A stretch of DNA of 64,000 nt from assembly GCA_009602735.1 (NCBI GenBank), contig WELA01010137.1:116040-180039 (forward strand). The letters are read 5' to 3'. The translations under genes were made by a program, and so were the position numbers. The notes beneath the pieces are model-generated. The model was not told where the DNA came from. It made no database searches and worked only from the letters and a program-made list of their open reading frames with translations. Positions 32,075-43,961 of the stretch are shown here, piece by piece. This DNA is from Mesotaenium endlicherianum (Eukaryota; Streptophyta; Zygnematophyceae; Zygnematales; Mesotaeniaceae). Position 1 is the stretch's first letter; every line of letters starts with the position of its first letter.

Positions 32075-35000
32075 ATGGTGAGCTGCCTTTTGTACTTGGA
32101 TTGTTAGTGCACAACTTCTCGCTCGATATCGATTACTTGTGGACCTTGATACGGAAGCAATGCCTGTGATGTGCTTTCCCAGTTTTACATCATCTTAATT
32201 GGCTGAATCTTAGGTCACTTTGTTAATGACTAGATTGCTTACCTTGCTTTTTTCAGGCCCTCTATGTGCTCTACGAAGCAGCTTCGGGCTATGCCCTATT
32301 TGAGGCTGTTGGCTTAGATGAAATTGGTCAGAGTGCTGAAGCTGTACAGGAGTCGGTTACCGACTTGGCACGCTTTGGGAAAGTTGTAAAGCTTACAGCT
32401 TTCAAGCCTTTCAGCTCTGCAGCCGACGCCCTGGAGCAGTGCAATGCTGTGTCTGAAGGTACGTGTTTCTTGGAAAATCATAACGCAAACAGCACTCTTG
32501 TGTGGAATGTACCCACCCTACGACTACTATGACCACCTTGCATAGCCTGCTGAGCGTGTGCTAATCATCTTACATATTCGTAGAAGCCCGAGATAGTTGA
32601 TGTGAACGTCAATCTTAAGGATCTTAGAGTAGTCCTCTAAGAAGGAGTTTCTTGACTCCTGCAGGCATCATGACCTCAGAGCTGGAAAATTTCCTGGAGA
32701 TGAATCTTCCTAAGGTGAAGGAGGGGAAGAAGCCAAAGTTTCGTATTGGGACTTCAGAACCCAAGCTGGGTTCTGCAATTCAGGAGGCTACCAATTTTCC
32801 TTGTGTTAGCAACGATTTCATCCTCGAGTTTATTCGAGGGATAAGACTTCATTTCGAGCGTTTTGTGAAAGACCTGAAGGTAAGGGCATGCACCTGGCTA
32901 GATGATCACTTTCACGAGTACCTGCAGTATGTTATGGTTCCTGTTAGTCCATTCTTTTATGTATGCTTTAAGTATGTTGCAAGAGGTTGACCGAAGCTGA
33001 GGCACTTGGACTTAAGGTTACGGCTGTAGGCATGCCACTTATGCTTCAAAATTGGCGTACTCAAATTGGAAAGCATCTCTGGTGCTTTGACTTTTCCATC
33101 AGTAGAAGCTCCAGGGCCAGCTGTGTGTAGGTAATATAGGCACATATACCAGAAAGGTGTATATGATACTAAGATGCTGGATGGGGGAGGAAGCAGGAAG
33201 GGGACTTGGAGAAGGCTCAACTTGGTCTAGGGCACAGCTACAGTAGGTCAAAAGTGAAATTCAATGTGAACAGAGTGGACAATATGATCATACAGAGCAT
33301 CAGCTTGCTAGACACACTGGACAAGGATGTCAACACCTTCTGCATGCGCGTCAGGTTTGTACCAGCTACCTTGGAAAGGGCTACTTTGTATTTCTTGCAT
33401 GCAATAAGGTCGTTTGTCTCAGAACAGCATCCATGACTGCGGCGCTGTCGTTTCTTTGGTGCCCTCGTATCATGTGCCCCATTTAACATTGGATGGTGTC
33501 ATTCCACATTCAGATTGTGACGGTATGTTTTGGTCGTGTGGTTTGAGATGCTGCTATCTGTACTCTTTTCACACTACTGGGCGGGTCTTTCACTCACAGG
33601 GAATGGTACTCATGGCATTTTCCGGAGCTTGTGAAGATTGTGAATGACAACTACCTCTATGCAAAGACAGCAAAATTTGTGAAAGATAAGTCACAGCTGA
33701 GTGAAGATGCTCTGCCCGAGCTTACTGAGATTCTTGGTGATGAGGACAAGGCGAAGGAGGTTCTTGAAGCGGCTAAGGCCTCTATGGGTAAGCTACTCTG
33801 ACTTCATGTTGCTGTTTACTGGGTACCATGTTGTTGATGTGTGAGGACCTGCTTTAGAATGTGAAGGGTTGGAAAAGCGGGGGGCTTGGCAGTAATTGCA
33901 GGTGAACTTGCAGGTCAGCTTGTCCACTTCCACTTTCTGAAAGGAATTGTTTTATATCGGAATTTTGAAAAGGTCTTCCTTGTGTGCGATTTTGGCTGTG
34001 TTTCTTCTGCTGCTGCTACTGAAAGTGGCTGTATATCTCGCATATCTTTTTCATGAGACTCATGATGGCTCTGTGACGTGCATGCACCTCTGGTCATTAA
34101 GCTTGCATTTTGGTGTGGGCTTTGTATGTATGCAGGACAAGACATCTCTCCCATAGACTTGATAAACATTGAAAGGTTCGCACAAAGAGTGTCAGAGCTT
34201 GTGGAGTACAGGCGAAACTTGCACAGCTACCTGGTGTCCAAGATGCAAGATGTTGCTCCCAACCTGGCTGCCCTGATTGGAGAAATGGTGGGTGCACGCC
34301 TCATCAGTCACGCAGGCAGCCTCACCAACCTGGCCAAGTACCCTGCCTCCACCGTGCAGATTCTGGGGGCTGAGAAGGCACTCTTCAGGTAGACCTTCAA
34401 CGCTTGGTCCTGCGCCCGATGTTAAACACTTTACTATATATATCTGACGTCTTGCTAGACTATGTTGTTGGATTGAGTATGTCTTTAATAGGGGCTGGTG
34501 CATGGGCTGTGCAGAGCACTCAAGACCAAGGGTAATACGCCCAAGTACGGGTTAATCTTCCACTCTTCTTTCATTGGACGAGCATCAGCGCGCAACAAGG
34601 GCCGCATCTCGCGGTATCTGGCCAACAAGTGCTCCATTGCTTCTCGCATTGACTGCTTCTCAGGTACCCCCCTGGCGTGGTCTGTCCGCGCTTCTTTCAC
34701 TGCTTGTTCACTTCTTGCTTGTCATTGGACACGCCACTGGCCTCCTTCCTGGTTAAGGTTTTTTGGGTCGGTCATGCTTCTCTGCAAGCAAAGTTTTCGT
34801 ACTTATGTCTAGTAACTTTGATTGACTTGGAAAGGGTGCTTATTGTGGGGAATTGTTGGCAGAGGTCAACACGTCTGCATTTGGCGAGAAACTCAAAGAG
34901 CAAGTGGAAGAGCGGCTGGAGTTTTATGACAAGGGTGTTGCACCCCGAAAGAACATTGACGTCATGAAGGGGGTGCTTGATTCATTACTCACTGATGCTG

Positions 35001-35765
35001 CCGATGCTGGAGGTAGGGTACCCCCTTTTCCAGCCCTTGAGCAACGTGGAATATGCTGGTGGATTTCGGAGCTGTGCAGACTGGTTGTCGGCCGTCGTTC
35101 TTTTTGCCATATATATGTTAAGCACATCTGCAATGGTGTATCTTGGTGAAAGGTTCCAATACAGGGTCGTAGGCCAGCAGGTTGTGGGAAGAGAAGCTCA
35201 ATGATGAAAACTTGCTTTAACCACTCTGAAAGTTGTGCAGAAGAACTTCGAGGATGCATAAAGGGGTCGCAGCCAGGCAGTTGGTATGGCTGGATGTAGC
35301 CCAGCTCTGTTGTGCTGCATCCACCCATGCCTACTGCCTGGCTGCGCCCTCTCCCTTGCTCAGATGTGCTTCTGTCACATGTCGAAAACCTCGGCCAAAC
35401 TGAGAGCTTCTCACCCACAATTTCCTGTTTCCTGTCTAGTGGAGATTGTATCCATATGCGGTTAATCAGTTAGATGAGGTTGCTCAATTGATGGCATCCT
35501 TAGTAACATGCCATTCTTGTAGGAAATCGTATTTGCAGGTGATGATGAAGCACCGAAGAAGAAGACCAAGAAGAAGAAAACAGAAGCTGATGGCGAAGTT
35601 GCTGCTTTGGAGGGTGAGAAGAAGAAAAAGAAGAAAGCGGCAGACACGGAAGAGGTTGACGCGGAAGATGCGTCAACTTTGAAGAGGAAAAAGAAAGTTA
35701 AGGTAGCAGTAGATGCGCCTCAAGAAGAGCCAGCAAAGAAAAAGAAGAAGAAAGACAAAGCATGA
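32075..35765 (+). CDS. NOP56: Nucleolar protein 56, box C/D snoRNP core (9 exons)
   Basis: Core protein of box C/D snoRNPs, which guide rRNA 2'-O-methylation in the nucleolus. Exons: 32075-32077, 32257-32458, 32665-32879, 33197-33354, 33600-33787, 34136-34388, 34515-34663, 34863-35012 and 35539-35765; 515 codons (514 aa). Exon 1 codes only the initiator Met, directly followed by GTGAGC; exon 2 begins [20 protein letters not shown], which is the NOP5NT domain of NOP56 rather than NOP58. The coiled-coil/NOSIC part holds [20 protein letters not shown] and [18 protein letters not shown]. The Nop domain (about residues 255-400) holds [20 protein letters not shown] and [20 protein letters not shown]. 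The tail from about residue 440 is rich in Lys with Glu/Asp, as usual. All junctions keep frame. Confidence 0.97.
35262..35352 (+). ncRNA. Long near-perfect hairpin in NOP56 intron 8 (miRNA precursor-like)
   Basis: The arms 35269-35300 and 35314-35345 pair over 32 positions with two mismatches and two G-U pairs around a 13-base loop. Pairing goes on outward to about 35262/35352 with one further mismatch. The arms begin GCAGCCAGGCAGT and end ACTGCCTGGCTGC. It is wholly inside the 35013-35538 intron on the sense strand. Stem length and small loop resemble plant or algal microRNA precursors; a small inverted-repeat transposon remnant is the alternative. Confidence 0.5.
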
Positions 35766-36497
35766 GACTGTTTTTTGTTGTTTAACACGTCACATCTATT
35801 CTTCCCATTTCACAACATTGTGTACAAATTGTTGACAAAATTTAGTCTGCACCTTCTTATTCCTGTTTTGCTGAAAATGTGTCGAAATTAAGAGGTGAGC
35901 CAGTGTATGACTACCTTCCAGTCTGTATGCAACACTGCTCGATTGACAGCAGTTGTTTCAAAAAGAGTAGCAGCATCCAATTGAGGCGTTTTTTAAAAAA
36001 GTTTATTGCCTACATGGTGTATTTCAGACAACTGCCAGTTGCAAACCATTCCAATTTAGACTGCATCCAACGTAAGCCTATCCAACAACTTACCTTCGTA
36101 TTGAAAAACGTGATATGGAGCGCACAGGCTCAAAAATTTATAAATATCGGCTAGCTGTTCAAGACTTTATTTATTAGACAACACTCCTTCAGTGCCAATC
36201 CAAGCAGGAGTCTCCATAGCAAAAAGCATACAGTGCTACTTAGCAAGCACTTAATCAACGAATTAAAGGTATGTCCCCGTGTTGTTGTATTTACTCTGCT
36301 AATTCACCAGCAATAATGAGCGAGCACCTGTCTATGGAGAGGTGGAGCTGGATCAACTATCCTCTGTACACGGTCCTACTACCTTCTAGTCATAAAGCTA
36401 TACCCTGTACTACCTTCGAGTTAATATAAAATTGCATCTAGTGCTCTGATGACACCCGTCACACCCATATAGACTGGACTACAATATCATTGTAAGC
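35766..36497. other. Tail-to-tail spacer between NOP56 and FAD4
   Basis: 0.73 kb of AT-rich sequence with both 3' UTRs. TGTACAAATTG and several short poly-T/A runs are seen after the NOP56 stop. No gene or repeat was recognised. Confidence 0.5.
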
Positions 36498-37523
36498 TTA
36501 TTCTTCTACTTCGGAGCCATCTTCAAAGTAGGCTCCATCTGCCAGCCATTCTGGTGCAGTCTCGCCCCAGCACCTTGGTGCAACCCCCCACACCTTCAAT
36601 ATTGTGCTCTCTAGCCATGGTAGGAATTGCGACTGGTCCAGAGGTTGGTTGCAGATTCCGCTTACAATGCAGTAGTTGCCATTGAAAGGGGGCCTGTGAT
36701 GAGCTCCGTGCATTTTTCTGCCAACTAAAAGGCCTGCGTCTTGGAGAGCAACAACGGCGGCTGGCAGCTGAGTCTTTGGCTGATGTGCCCAAGCATGAAA
36801 CTGTTGGCTGAACACTACACAGCCAAGGAATATGCCTAGGAATGCATCCCAGCCACTGCTGTTAGGCAGCGCTAGAAAAGGTAAGAGGAAGAATGTCGCT
36901 GGACGGGCTAACGCATGTAAGTTGTTTGCAAATTGTCGCTTTGTGATGGTCCAAGGTCTTTTATGATGACCTTGAAATGCATCAATCTGCGGTCCAAAAA
37001 CCGGTGTGCTGGCATCCCCGTAATTGTCCACCCCCCAATGATATATACCAGTACCCAAGTCAGCTAGTATGTAGGCTGCTAAACCAGAACTGAAGGCAAC
37101 AAGCAATGACTCGCCGTCATGAACAGCAAGAGCTGACTTGGCAAGCATCCCCAGAATAGCGCCACAACCGGCAGCAATCCACGCCCTATGCGTTGTGGTA
37201 GATTGGAGAGCAGTATCCCCATGACCCATTTCAAGCTTCTTCAAGGTAGCCTGCTCCAGGGCCACCTGTGCTGCCGTCAGTAAACTGCCCTCTCTATCAC
37301 TGCCTTTCAATTTTGTATCCACATTTGGTGGCTCCACAAGTACCGCTGTGACCTTGAAACCTTTCACCTTCCGAGACTGTAGACCAGCAGATCGCTTGTT
37401 CACGCTATATTGTTGGTAACTGCAGCATGCTGCTTCTTGCACGCTGATTTGAGAAGACCCCTTAGTAAATGTACAAGCAGGCAGAGCATAGAAAGCCCTG
37501 CTCGCGCTAAGCGCCGCAGTCAT
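36498..37523 (-). CDS. FAD4: FAD4-type chloroplast palmitate delta-3-trans desaturase
   Basis: Plastid membrane desaturase that places a trans double bond at carbon 3 of palmitate in phosphatidylglycerol. It is a single uninterrupted reading frame of 341 aa. Residues 1 to about 60 are rich in Ser, Ala and Arg with few acids, consistent with a transit peptide. The lipid-desaturase (Kua/TMEM189-like) domain follows, with the histidine motifs YHWGVDNYGD (161-170), QGHHKRPW (184-191), HAWAHQ (243-248) and HGAHH (272-276), all intact. Hydrophobic segments lie near 114-134, 140-160 and 205-240. It is the only secure intronless host gene here, which could reflect retroposition or simply the gene's known compactness. 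Confidence 0.93.
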   Translation of the reverse strand: MTAALSASRAFYALPACTFTKGSSQISVQEAACCSYQQYSVNKRSAGLQSRKVKGFKVTAVLVEPPNVDTKLKGSDREGSLLTAAQVALEQATLKKLEMGHGDTALQSTTTHRAWIAAGCGAILGMLAKSALAVHDGESLLVAFSSGLAAYILADLGTGIYHWGVDNYGDASTPVFGPQIDAFQGHHKRPWTITKRQFANNLHALARPATFFLLPFLALPNSSGWDAFLGIFLGCVVFSQQFHAWAHQPKTQLPAAVVALQDAGLLVGRKMHGAHHRPPFNGNYCIVSGICNQPLDQSQFLPWLESTILKVWGVAPRCWGETAPEWLADGAYFEDGSEVEE

Positions 37524-39018
37524 TGTGATGGGATCCCCGTCGTGTTGATCGCAAGGTAAATCAGGCCGCTAAAAGCTCAAAAGAGCTTGTTTGTAGACAC
37601 TCTAGGCAAGCACAAAATACAAACTTAGCACAACTAGTGCTTCCAAGGCATCACCAAGGACAAACAGTGTGCAATGAGCAATCAGGAGTGTCTCACGAGA
37701 CTCCTGCAAGTTCAAAAGAAAATGTTTTGTTTAACCTTGGCCACGAATTCTTCAAGGAAGTATGGCTCTTACAACGTGTGTTAGGCTCCTACAACGTGTG
37801 CCACGATCTGCTCCAGAGGGGACAGGTGAGCGTAGAGCCAGATCGAAGTTGATGCTTGAGCAATACTGCAGTGACGTGGGAAGAACAGCAGCCTCAAGCA
37901 GCTTAACATTTTCGGGCTGGCCTGCAGCCCACATATTGGTACACATGCGACTGTTTGAGACCACGGTTTGTGCATGTTGACGAAATGTGACGATTGACCT
38001 TCACGAGCTGTGAGCTAACAGCGAGCAATTGACGAGCATGAGTGTCGTGCCTAACAGCGTCGGACCCCTGGCAAAAGCGTGGCTTCTCAGCACGTGTGCC
38101 TTCAACCTGGTCGACGTGTCGGCGGTCCTTCTCGCGTGCGGGGATTCCCTGGTCGTTTGGTCGGTGCGTTGCTGCAAGTGGGGAATTGACCGGGTTGATC
38201 GACCTTTGCACGTGTGTCGGTGGCAGATTGGCTGGGGGTTGACCCATTCCTGGTCTTCCTGCACTTGCATCATGCGGTGGGGCACCCCACACTCAGTGCA
38301 TCCCATGCTCAACCAGTTCCTCATTCCACACTACCAACACTTAGTAGAATTTTTTGAAAAGTTAGCTTATCCTCAGTTTCCCTTACAAGGACAGAAGCGT
38401 TTTACTTCCACACAGGCTTTCGCCCAAGTTGAGGGTTTACGGAATGAACAAGTTTTAGTTTGCAGAAATCACGTCTAAGCAGCTTAACACGCAATGCCAG
38501 CTTCAAAGAAAATCGCCCTTCAAGGCTTTCGCTTAACTTTCACGTAGTCACAGCTTATAAAACTCTGAAATTGCACATCTATGCTGGCCTGGTCTGAGCT
38601 CTTCGCTCAACACCGCACCTTAACAGTTCTTCATTGCTTGGCTGGGCTCACTTAGTTCTTTACTGAGAGCTTTACTTGTTAATACTACTCTTGCTATCAG
38701 CAATTCGACAATCGAGACTTCTGAGAACTTGGAAACTAATACAGCACTCACCATTTTGAGAAACTTTCGCACGCTTGTGGTGTTTGACCCGAATCTGTGT
38801 TAATTTCCTAAAAGATTCTATTTTGCAGCTCTCTATTTTCTACCAGCGAGATCCCCTCTTGGAAACTCCTGAGGTCTAATCTTTCTATGATACACTCAGA
38901 AGAAATCTTCCAGCATCGAAAAGGCGTGGCGTCTCGGCTCTTCTGTGGCCTCGGAATCTCCTTCTTCTTTACGCTCCATCTCCTTTCCTTCTGTACCTGT
39001 GCTCCTTCAGCTTCCTTG
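37524..39018. other. Spacer between FAD4 and retroelement A
   Basis: 1.5 kb with the FAD4 promoter at its left end. The plus frame 38029-38478 (ending near NQFLIPHYQHLVEFFEKL) and overlapping minus frames match no family I recognise. No repeat was seen until the target-site copy at 39019. Confidence 0.5.
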
Positions 39019-39023
39019 ACAAC

Positions 39024-39526
39024 TGTAGTGAAACAGATAGATAAGGTACTTAGTAAAACAGAATACTTTATCTATTCAAGACAAGGATCTTTGAACACAA
39101 GTGGTAGCTTCTTGAAAGAGAGATGGCTTCTTGAAAGTTAATATATTTCTGGATTTTGGCAAGTACAAGAGTGATTCTCCCCTGTCTTTCTATGTTCTAG
39201 CTCTTGTTTATATACTTGCTACATAAGTAATTTCTAGGAAGGTGTATGTTGATGTGTTGGCACCCAACACATCCCAAAACTTGCCACCTCTTTCTAGAAT
39301 AATGTACACATGTCCTTTTGACCTAAAAATGGCACATTTGACTTTTGCCACATGGAGTTCTTCTAGGTCTTTCCTCTAACTTCGAAAATGCCTTGGAAGG
39401 TTCAAAGGACATGAACCAAGTTACTAGAGTACCTATTCACACTTGACTCCACACAATACTACTCCAAATATATTTGAAAACATTAAAATATATGCAAACT
39501 AATATATAATAACTCAAATCACTACA
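39024..39526 (-). repeat. 3' LTR of element A
   Basis: 503 bp, bounded by TGTAGTGA/TCACTACA in element orientation. It adjoins the polypurine tract on its inner side and the ACAAC target copy on its outer side. Confidence 0.95.
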
Positions 39527-39537
39527 TCACCCCCCCG
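39527..39537 (-). promoter_or_regulatory. Polypurine tract of element A
   Basis: Read on the minus strand it is CGGGGGGGTGA directly before the LTR start, the usual plus-strand priming site of LTR retroelements. Confidence 0.8.
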
Positions 39538-40295
39538 ATAGAAAAAGCGACGTCTCGGCGCGTCAAGTCAGGTCTTACACATGTGGAGCAAACTAGTCAA
39601 CAGTTTCAAGTCAGATGCCACACATGTGAAGAGGACTAGTCAAAGGCGCCAAGTCAGGTGCTACACATGTAAGGTAGACTAGGCAAGGTCGTAGGTGGTG
39701 TGACCTTATTGGCTAGCCTACTCCTTAATGATAAAGAAAATTGTACAAGTTGGCCCAGAATCTGCCACGAACTCAAAAATTCATAGCGGCCACAGAACTG
39801 CTCCAAATCTGAAAATTCGAGTGCCAGACGGACCGCGTCGGAGAACTCTACCGGGTCACCAAATTTGAGAGCATTCTCATTTCTGGAGTGTCGTTGAGAG
39901 CTGAGAGAGTAGGCACTCCTCCAAATCTGTGCAGAAACTTCTGAAAATCATAAGTCCTTCTATACTTCTCCAAATTCTGCAAACTAAGTCTCAAACTGGG
40001 CGCTGTAAGATGTTCTACCAGAGTCTTGAGTTTCAGAGCATTCCAAGTTCAGGGGAGGGCACAATGTCAGAAGGCATATTCTGCCCTAACAATGCCAGCA
40101 GCCTGACCCCCTTCTACTTAGAGCATCATATCTCTCTCACCAGTGCTCCAAATTGAGCAAACTTGGACTCTAAATGACCGGCTACTCATGGACTACAGCC
40201 AGGTAAATTTTCAGAATTTATTATGCAGAGACCTATTACCAGTAGCAGTTTTAGTTTTCTGTCCAGAAACTGCGAGAAGAGAAGAGTGTCTAATG

Positions 40296-43200
40296 TCAAT
40301 TTTTCCTCTTTCTTGTTCTTGCAGGCTGCCTCCAAGGGGTCTTCTGCTGCTTCTTGATGGTGGCAGGCTGCCTCCCTGAAGTCTTCGGGCTTCTAGTAGA
40401 GAGACTTGGGGCTGGTCCAAGATGGGGGTTGGCGGCATGGAAGCGCTTCAACTTTCTCTGAACTTTGTCAAGGTAGTGCGCCGCCACCCAACTATTCTCC
40501 GAATCTGGATATCCTTTCCACTTGATCAAGTATTGCTGCTGTCTCCTGAAATTTCTCATAGCCACTATGTCTTCCACTTCGTACTCCAAATGATCATCCA
40601 CTATTGTTGGGGCTGGTGGGGTTGTCACACGTCCTGGGAACTTGTTGTCGGGTTGCACATATGGCTTGAAGAGGGAAGCGTGGAATACGGGGTCGATGTG
40701 CATAGTCTGGGGAAGTTCTAGCTTGAAAGCAACGGGGTTGACTTGCTGGATAATCTTGAAGGGTCCCAAATACTTGGGAGAGAACTTGCTGCCGGCAGGC
40801 CTGTTGTTCAGGGAAATGTTCTTGGATGATAGTAACACGTTGTCACCCACTCTGTACGTAATTTCTCTTCTGGATCTGTTCGCCACTCTTGCTTGAGCAT
40901 CTTGCGCGTGTTGTAGAGCTTTCTTCGCTGCTGTAAGGGCTGCTTCTAATGTCTCCATAAAATCTGTGGCTGCAGGTACTTCATCATGGCCAGCCGTGAA
41001 GCTCAGTGGCGTGGTCGGATGGAAGCCATAGTTGAGGAAGAATGGGGACTCTTGGGTAGAGGCCTGCGTAGTGTTGTTGTAGGCAAACTCGAGGGGGGTC
41101 AAGTACATGTCCCAGTCTTGCTCGAGGGTAGACACGTAGGCCTTTAGAGAGGTCTTTAGGGTACGATTCATACGCTCGGTTTGCCCATCTGATTGTGGGT
41201 GGTAGGCAGTAGACATATCCAGCGATGTACCCAAGTTCTTGAAGAGATTTTTCCAGAAATGGCTTGTGAATCTTGGATCTCTATCTGACACAATTCTTGA
41301 TGGTAGTCCATGGAGTCGGAAGATGTTGTCAAAGATGAGTCTTGCAAGTTGTGGTGCTGTAGCCTTAGTCGTCGTGGGAATAAAATGAGCCATCTTGGTA
41401 AGTCTGTCCACCGCCGTGAGTATTGCATTATGGCCTCGAGGTGTCACGGGCAAGTCCACGATAAGGTCCATTGAGATGTCCGTCCATTGTCTTTCGGGGA
41501 TTGGTAGTGGTTGGAGGAGTCCTCCCGCCTTTTGCGATGATGGCTTGATTCTTTGGCATGTGTCACAGCTCCTGCAGTACTCCTTGACTTGCTTAGACAT
41601 GCCTGGCCAACAATAAGTCCTAGCTAGAACGCCCGTGGTCCTTAGGATTCCAAAGTGTCCTCCAAGAGGGTTGTCGTGTGCTTCTCGTAGAAGCAAGAGC
41701 CGGAGGTCTAAGTCATTAGGAACACATCTCTGGCCCGTATCTTGCCTCACCCAATAATTGCCTTCTTGCTTCTTGCATGGGTCCAAGGCTGCTTCTCCGT
41801 TCTTGTAGTAAGGGTCTCTTTCATAGGCGGCTGAAAATCGAGCTTCCAGATCTGTCTTCAGGGATACCATCACTGCATTTAATTGCAGTCTTGAGAGGGG
41901 GTCAGCCGGGTTTGTCTTGCCGGGCTGGTACTGAATCGTGATGTTGTATTGTTGCAAGTATCCGCTCCATCTTGCTTGTCTCCTTGAGAGATACGGCTGC
42001 GTTTGGAGGTGCTTTAACGCCTCGTGGTCCGTGGTGACCAGTACTTTGCGTCCTTCAACGTAGCAGCGCCAAACCTTCAAGGCATGTACAATCGCCAATG
42101 CCTCTCGCTCCGTGGTTGTATAATTTTGCTCGGCTGGATTTAGCTTCCTTGACTCGTAGGCGATGGGCTGCAGTCCCTTGCCTTGGTCTTGAAGCAGGAT
42201 TGCTCCTATTGCATAGGAAGATGCATCGGTGATGACGTGGAAGGGCCAATCTGGGTTTGGACTTGGGAGTGTGAGCACCGGGGATGTGGTCAATCTTCGC
42301 TTTAACTCTTGAAATGCCTCTTCCTCTTTCTCGGTCCATGTATATAGCCTGTCCTTCTTGAGTAGATCTGTCAGGGGGGCTGCTATGTGCGAGAAGCCTT
42401 GGATGAATTTTCTGTACCAATTGGCAAATCCCAAGAATGACTGGAGTTCTTTCTTGGTCGTGGGGGTTGGCCATTCCTCCACCACCGTGGTCTTCTTGGG
42501 GTCTATCTTGATGCCATCAGCAGTCACGTGGAGACCTAGGAACTCCACTTCTTGTTTGGCAAACTCGCATTTTGACTCCTTCGCAAACAGCTTGTTTTGC
42601 TTCAATACTTCAAGGACTTCTTTCAAGTGTCTCGCATGCTCTTCAAGGGTCTTGCTGTAGATAAGGATGTCATCGATGAATACCACCACAAATCTGTCCA
42701 ACATGGGCTGAAATATGGTGTTCATCATAGTCATGAAAGTTGCTGGCGCGTTGGTGAGTCCAAATGGCAGGACCATGAACTCAAAATGTCCATATCTTGT
42801 CCTGAATGCCGTCTTCTCTATGTCCGGTTCTGCGATGCGAATCTGGTGGTAGCCGCTCCGTAAGTCAATCTTCGTGAAGTACTTGGCTCCAACCAGCCGG
42901 TCCATGAGCTCATCCATGCGCGGCAGCGGGTATCGATTCTTGATGGTGATCTTGTTGAGGGCGCGATAGTCCACACACATCCTCAAGGTACCATCTTTCT
43001 TCTTGACAAATAGCACCGGGGCTCCAAATGGCGACTTGCTAGGTCGAATGAAGCCATGCTCCAGTAGCTCCTTGATTTGCTTCTTGACTTCGTCTAGCTC
43101 CGTGTATGACATTTTGAACGTAGGCCGAGAGATGGGCTTGCTTCCGGGCTCCAACTCTATCTTGTGGTCTACGAATCTTTTGGGGGGTAGGCCCTTGGGC

Positions 43201-43961
43201 AATTCCGGGGAGAACACTTCTTTGTAGTCCTCTAAGACTTCTTGTATCTCCTTGGGAACGGGGCTGCCTTCTTGACTCTCGATGTCTTTCTTGATGTCTT
43301 TTGGCGTGATCAAGGCCAAAAGAAGCTCGTGTCCCTTCCTCACAAGTCTCTTGAGTTGGAGGGCGGACAATAGTATCTCGTGTGCCGGCTTCTGGATGTC
43401 TTGGGTCTGGATATTCTGGATTGCGCGCAAAATACAGATTCTTGAAGTGATGTCATTCTTGATCTTGATAGTACCGGTCCTCCAATCAACTTGGGGGTTG
43501 TGCTTGGTCAACCAAGGCGTCCCTAGGATGACGTCGTACTTGCCCAATTGCATGGGGGAGAACACTACTCTATCCTTGAAGGACTTGATAGAGAGTGCCA
43601 AGGGGTACGTCTTCTTGGAAGGGGTAGTATAGGAGAATCCATCGGGCATCATAATCTCCTCGTCGTGGTCAAGAGTTCGCATAGTAATACCGTGCTTGGT
43701 GGCAAAATCTGCAGCAATGAAGTTGCCTTGAGCTCCGCTATCCACCAAGATGTGGACCTTCTCTCCTCCAAGGTAACCTCTCAAACTCATTGGGGCTGGA
43801 ACGTCGTCTTCAACGGGGGTCTCCACCTCACTTGGCGTGTTGCCTTCTCGTGAAGTGGGTCTTGGGGTGGTAGGCTCCTGGCCTACCGGCGCTGTCCGTT
43901 TTTTGACAACTTTTTGGGGCATGAAAGTGCACGATGGCCCTTTTCCTTGCAATAAAAGCAT
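40296..43961 (-). CDS. Element A pol (protease, RT, RNase H, integrase, chromodomain)
   Basis: An open frame of 1221 aa. In order: retropepsin-like protease ([13 protein letters not shown]), reverse transcriptase ([33 protein letters not shown]), RNase H ([15 protein letters not shown]), an integrase zinc-finger region ([12 protein letters not shown]), integrase core ([25 protein letters not shown]) and a chromodomain ([28 protein letters not shown]). The order RT before integrase, with the chromodomain last, defines a Ty3/gypsy chromovirus. It overlaps the gag frame in a different frame, as in related elements that use frameshifting. Confidence 0.95.
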   Translation of the reverse strand: MLLLQGKGPSCTFMPQKVVKKRTAPVGQEPTTPRPTSREGNTPSEVETPVEDDVPAPMSLRGYLGGEKVHILVDSGAQGNFIAADFATKHGITMRTLDHDEEIMMPDGFSYTTPSKKTYPLALSIKSFKDRVVFSPMQLGKYDVILGTPWLTKHNPQVDWRTGTIKIKNDITSRICILRAIQNIQTQDIQKPAHEILLSALQLKRLVRKGHELLLALITPKDIKKDIESQEGSPVPKEIQEVLEDYKEVFSPELPKGLPPKRFVDHKIELEPGSKPISRPTFKMSYTELDEVKKQIKELLEHGFIRPSKSPFGAPVLFVKKKDGTLRMCVDYRALNKITIKNRYPLPRMDELMDRLVGAKYFTKIDLRSGYHQIRIAEPDIEKTAFRTRYGHFEFMVLPFGLTNAPATFMTMMNTIFQPMLDRFVVVFIDDILIYSKTLEEHARHLKEVLEVLKQNKLFAKESKCEFAKQEVEFLGLHVTADGIKIDPKKTTVVEEWPTPTTKKELQSFLGFANWYRKFIQGFSHIAAPLTDLLKKDRLYTWTEKEEEAFQELKRRLTTSPVLTLPSPNPDWPFHVITDASSYAIGAILLQDQGKGLQPIAYESRKLNPAEQNYTTTEREALAIVHALKVWRCYVEGRKVLVTTDHEALKHLQTQPYLSRRQARWSGYLQQYNITIQYQPGKTNPADPLSRLQLNAVMVSLKTDLEARFSAAYERDPYYKNGEAALDPCKKQEGNYWVRQDTGQRCVPNDLDLRLLLLREAHDNPLGGHFGILRTTGVLARTYCWPGMSKQVKEYCRSCDTCQRIKPSSQKAGGLLQPLPIPERQWTDISMDLIVDLPVTPRGHNAILTAVDRLTKMAHFIPTTTKATAPQLARLIFDNIFRLHGLPSRIVSDRDPRFTSHFWKNLFKNLGTSLDMSTAYHPQSDGQTERMNRTLKTSLKAYVSTLEQDWDMYLTPLEFAYNNTTQASTQESPFFLNYGFHPTTPLSFTAGHDEVPAATDFMETLEAALTAAKKALQHAQDAQARVANRSRREITYRVGDNVLLSSKNISLNNRPAGSKFSPKYLGPFKIIQQVNPVAFKLELPQTMHIDPVFHASLFKPYVQPDNKFPGRVTTPPAPTIVDDHLEYEVEDIVAMRNFRRQQQYLIKWKGYPDSENSWVAAHYLDKVQRKLKRFHAANPHLGPAPSLSTRSPKTSGRQPATIKKQQKTPWRQPARTRKRKN

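Noticed and set aside
33830-33945. Box C/D snoRNA in NOP56 intron 5
   Set aside because: The C-box match (TTGATGT) is poor and there is no closing stem.
35195-35232. Box C/D snoRNA in NOP56 intron 8 (ATGATGA near 35201, CTGA near 35226)
   Set aside because: The boxes are only about 20 bases apart and no second CTGA with a terminal stem follows within a normal length.
38029-38478. 149-aa plus frame left of element A
   Set aside because: No family likeness and overlapped by equally long minus frames; treated as spacer.
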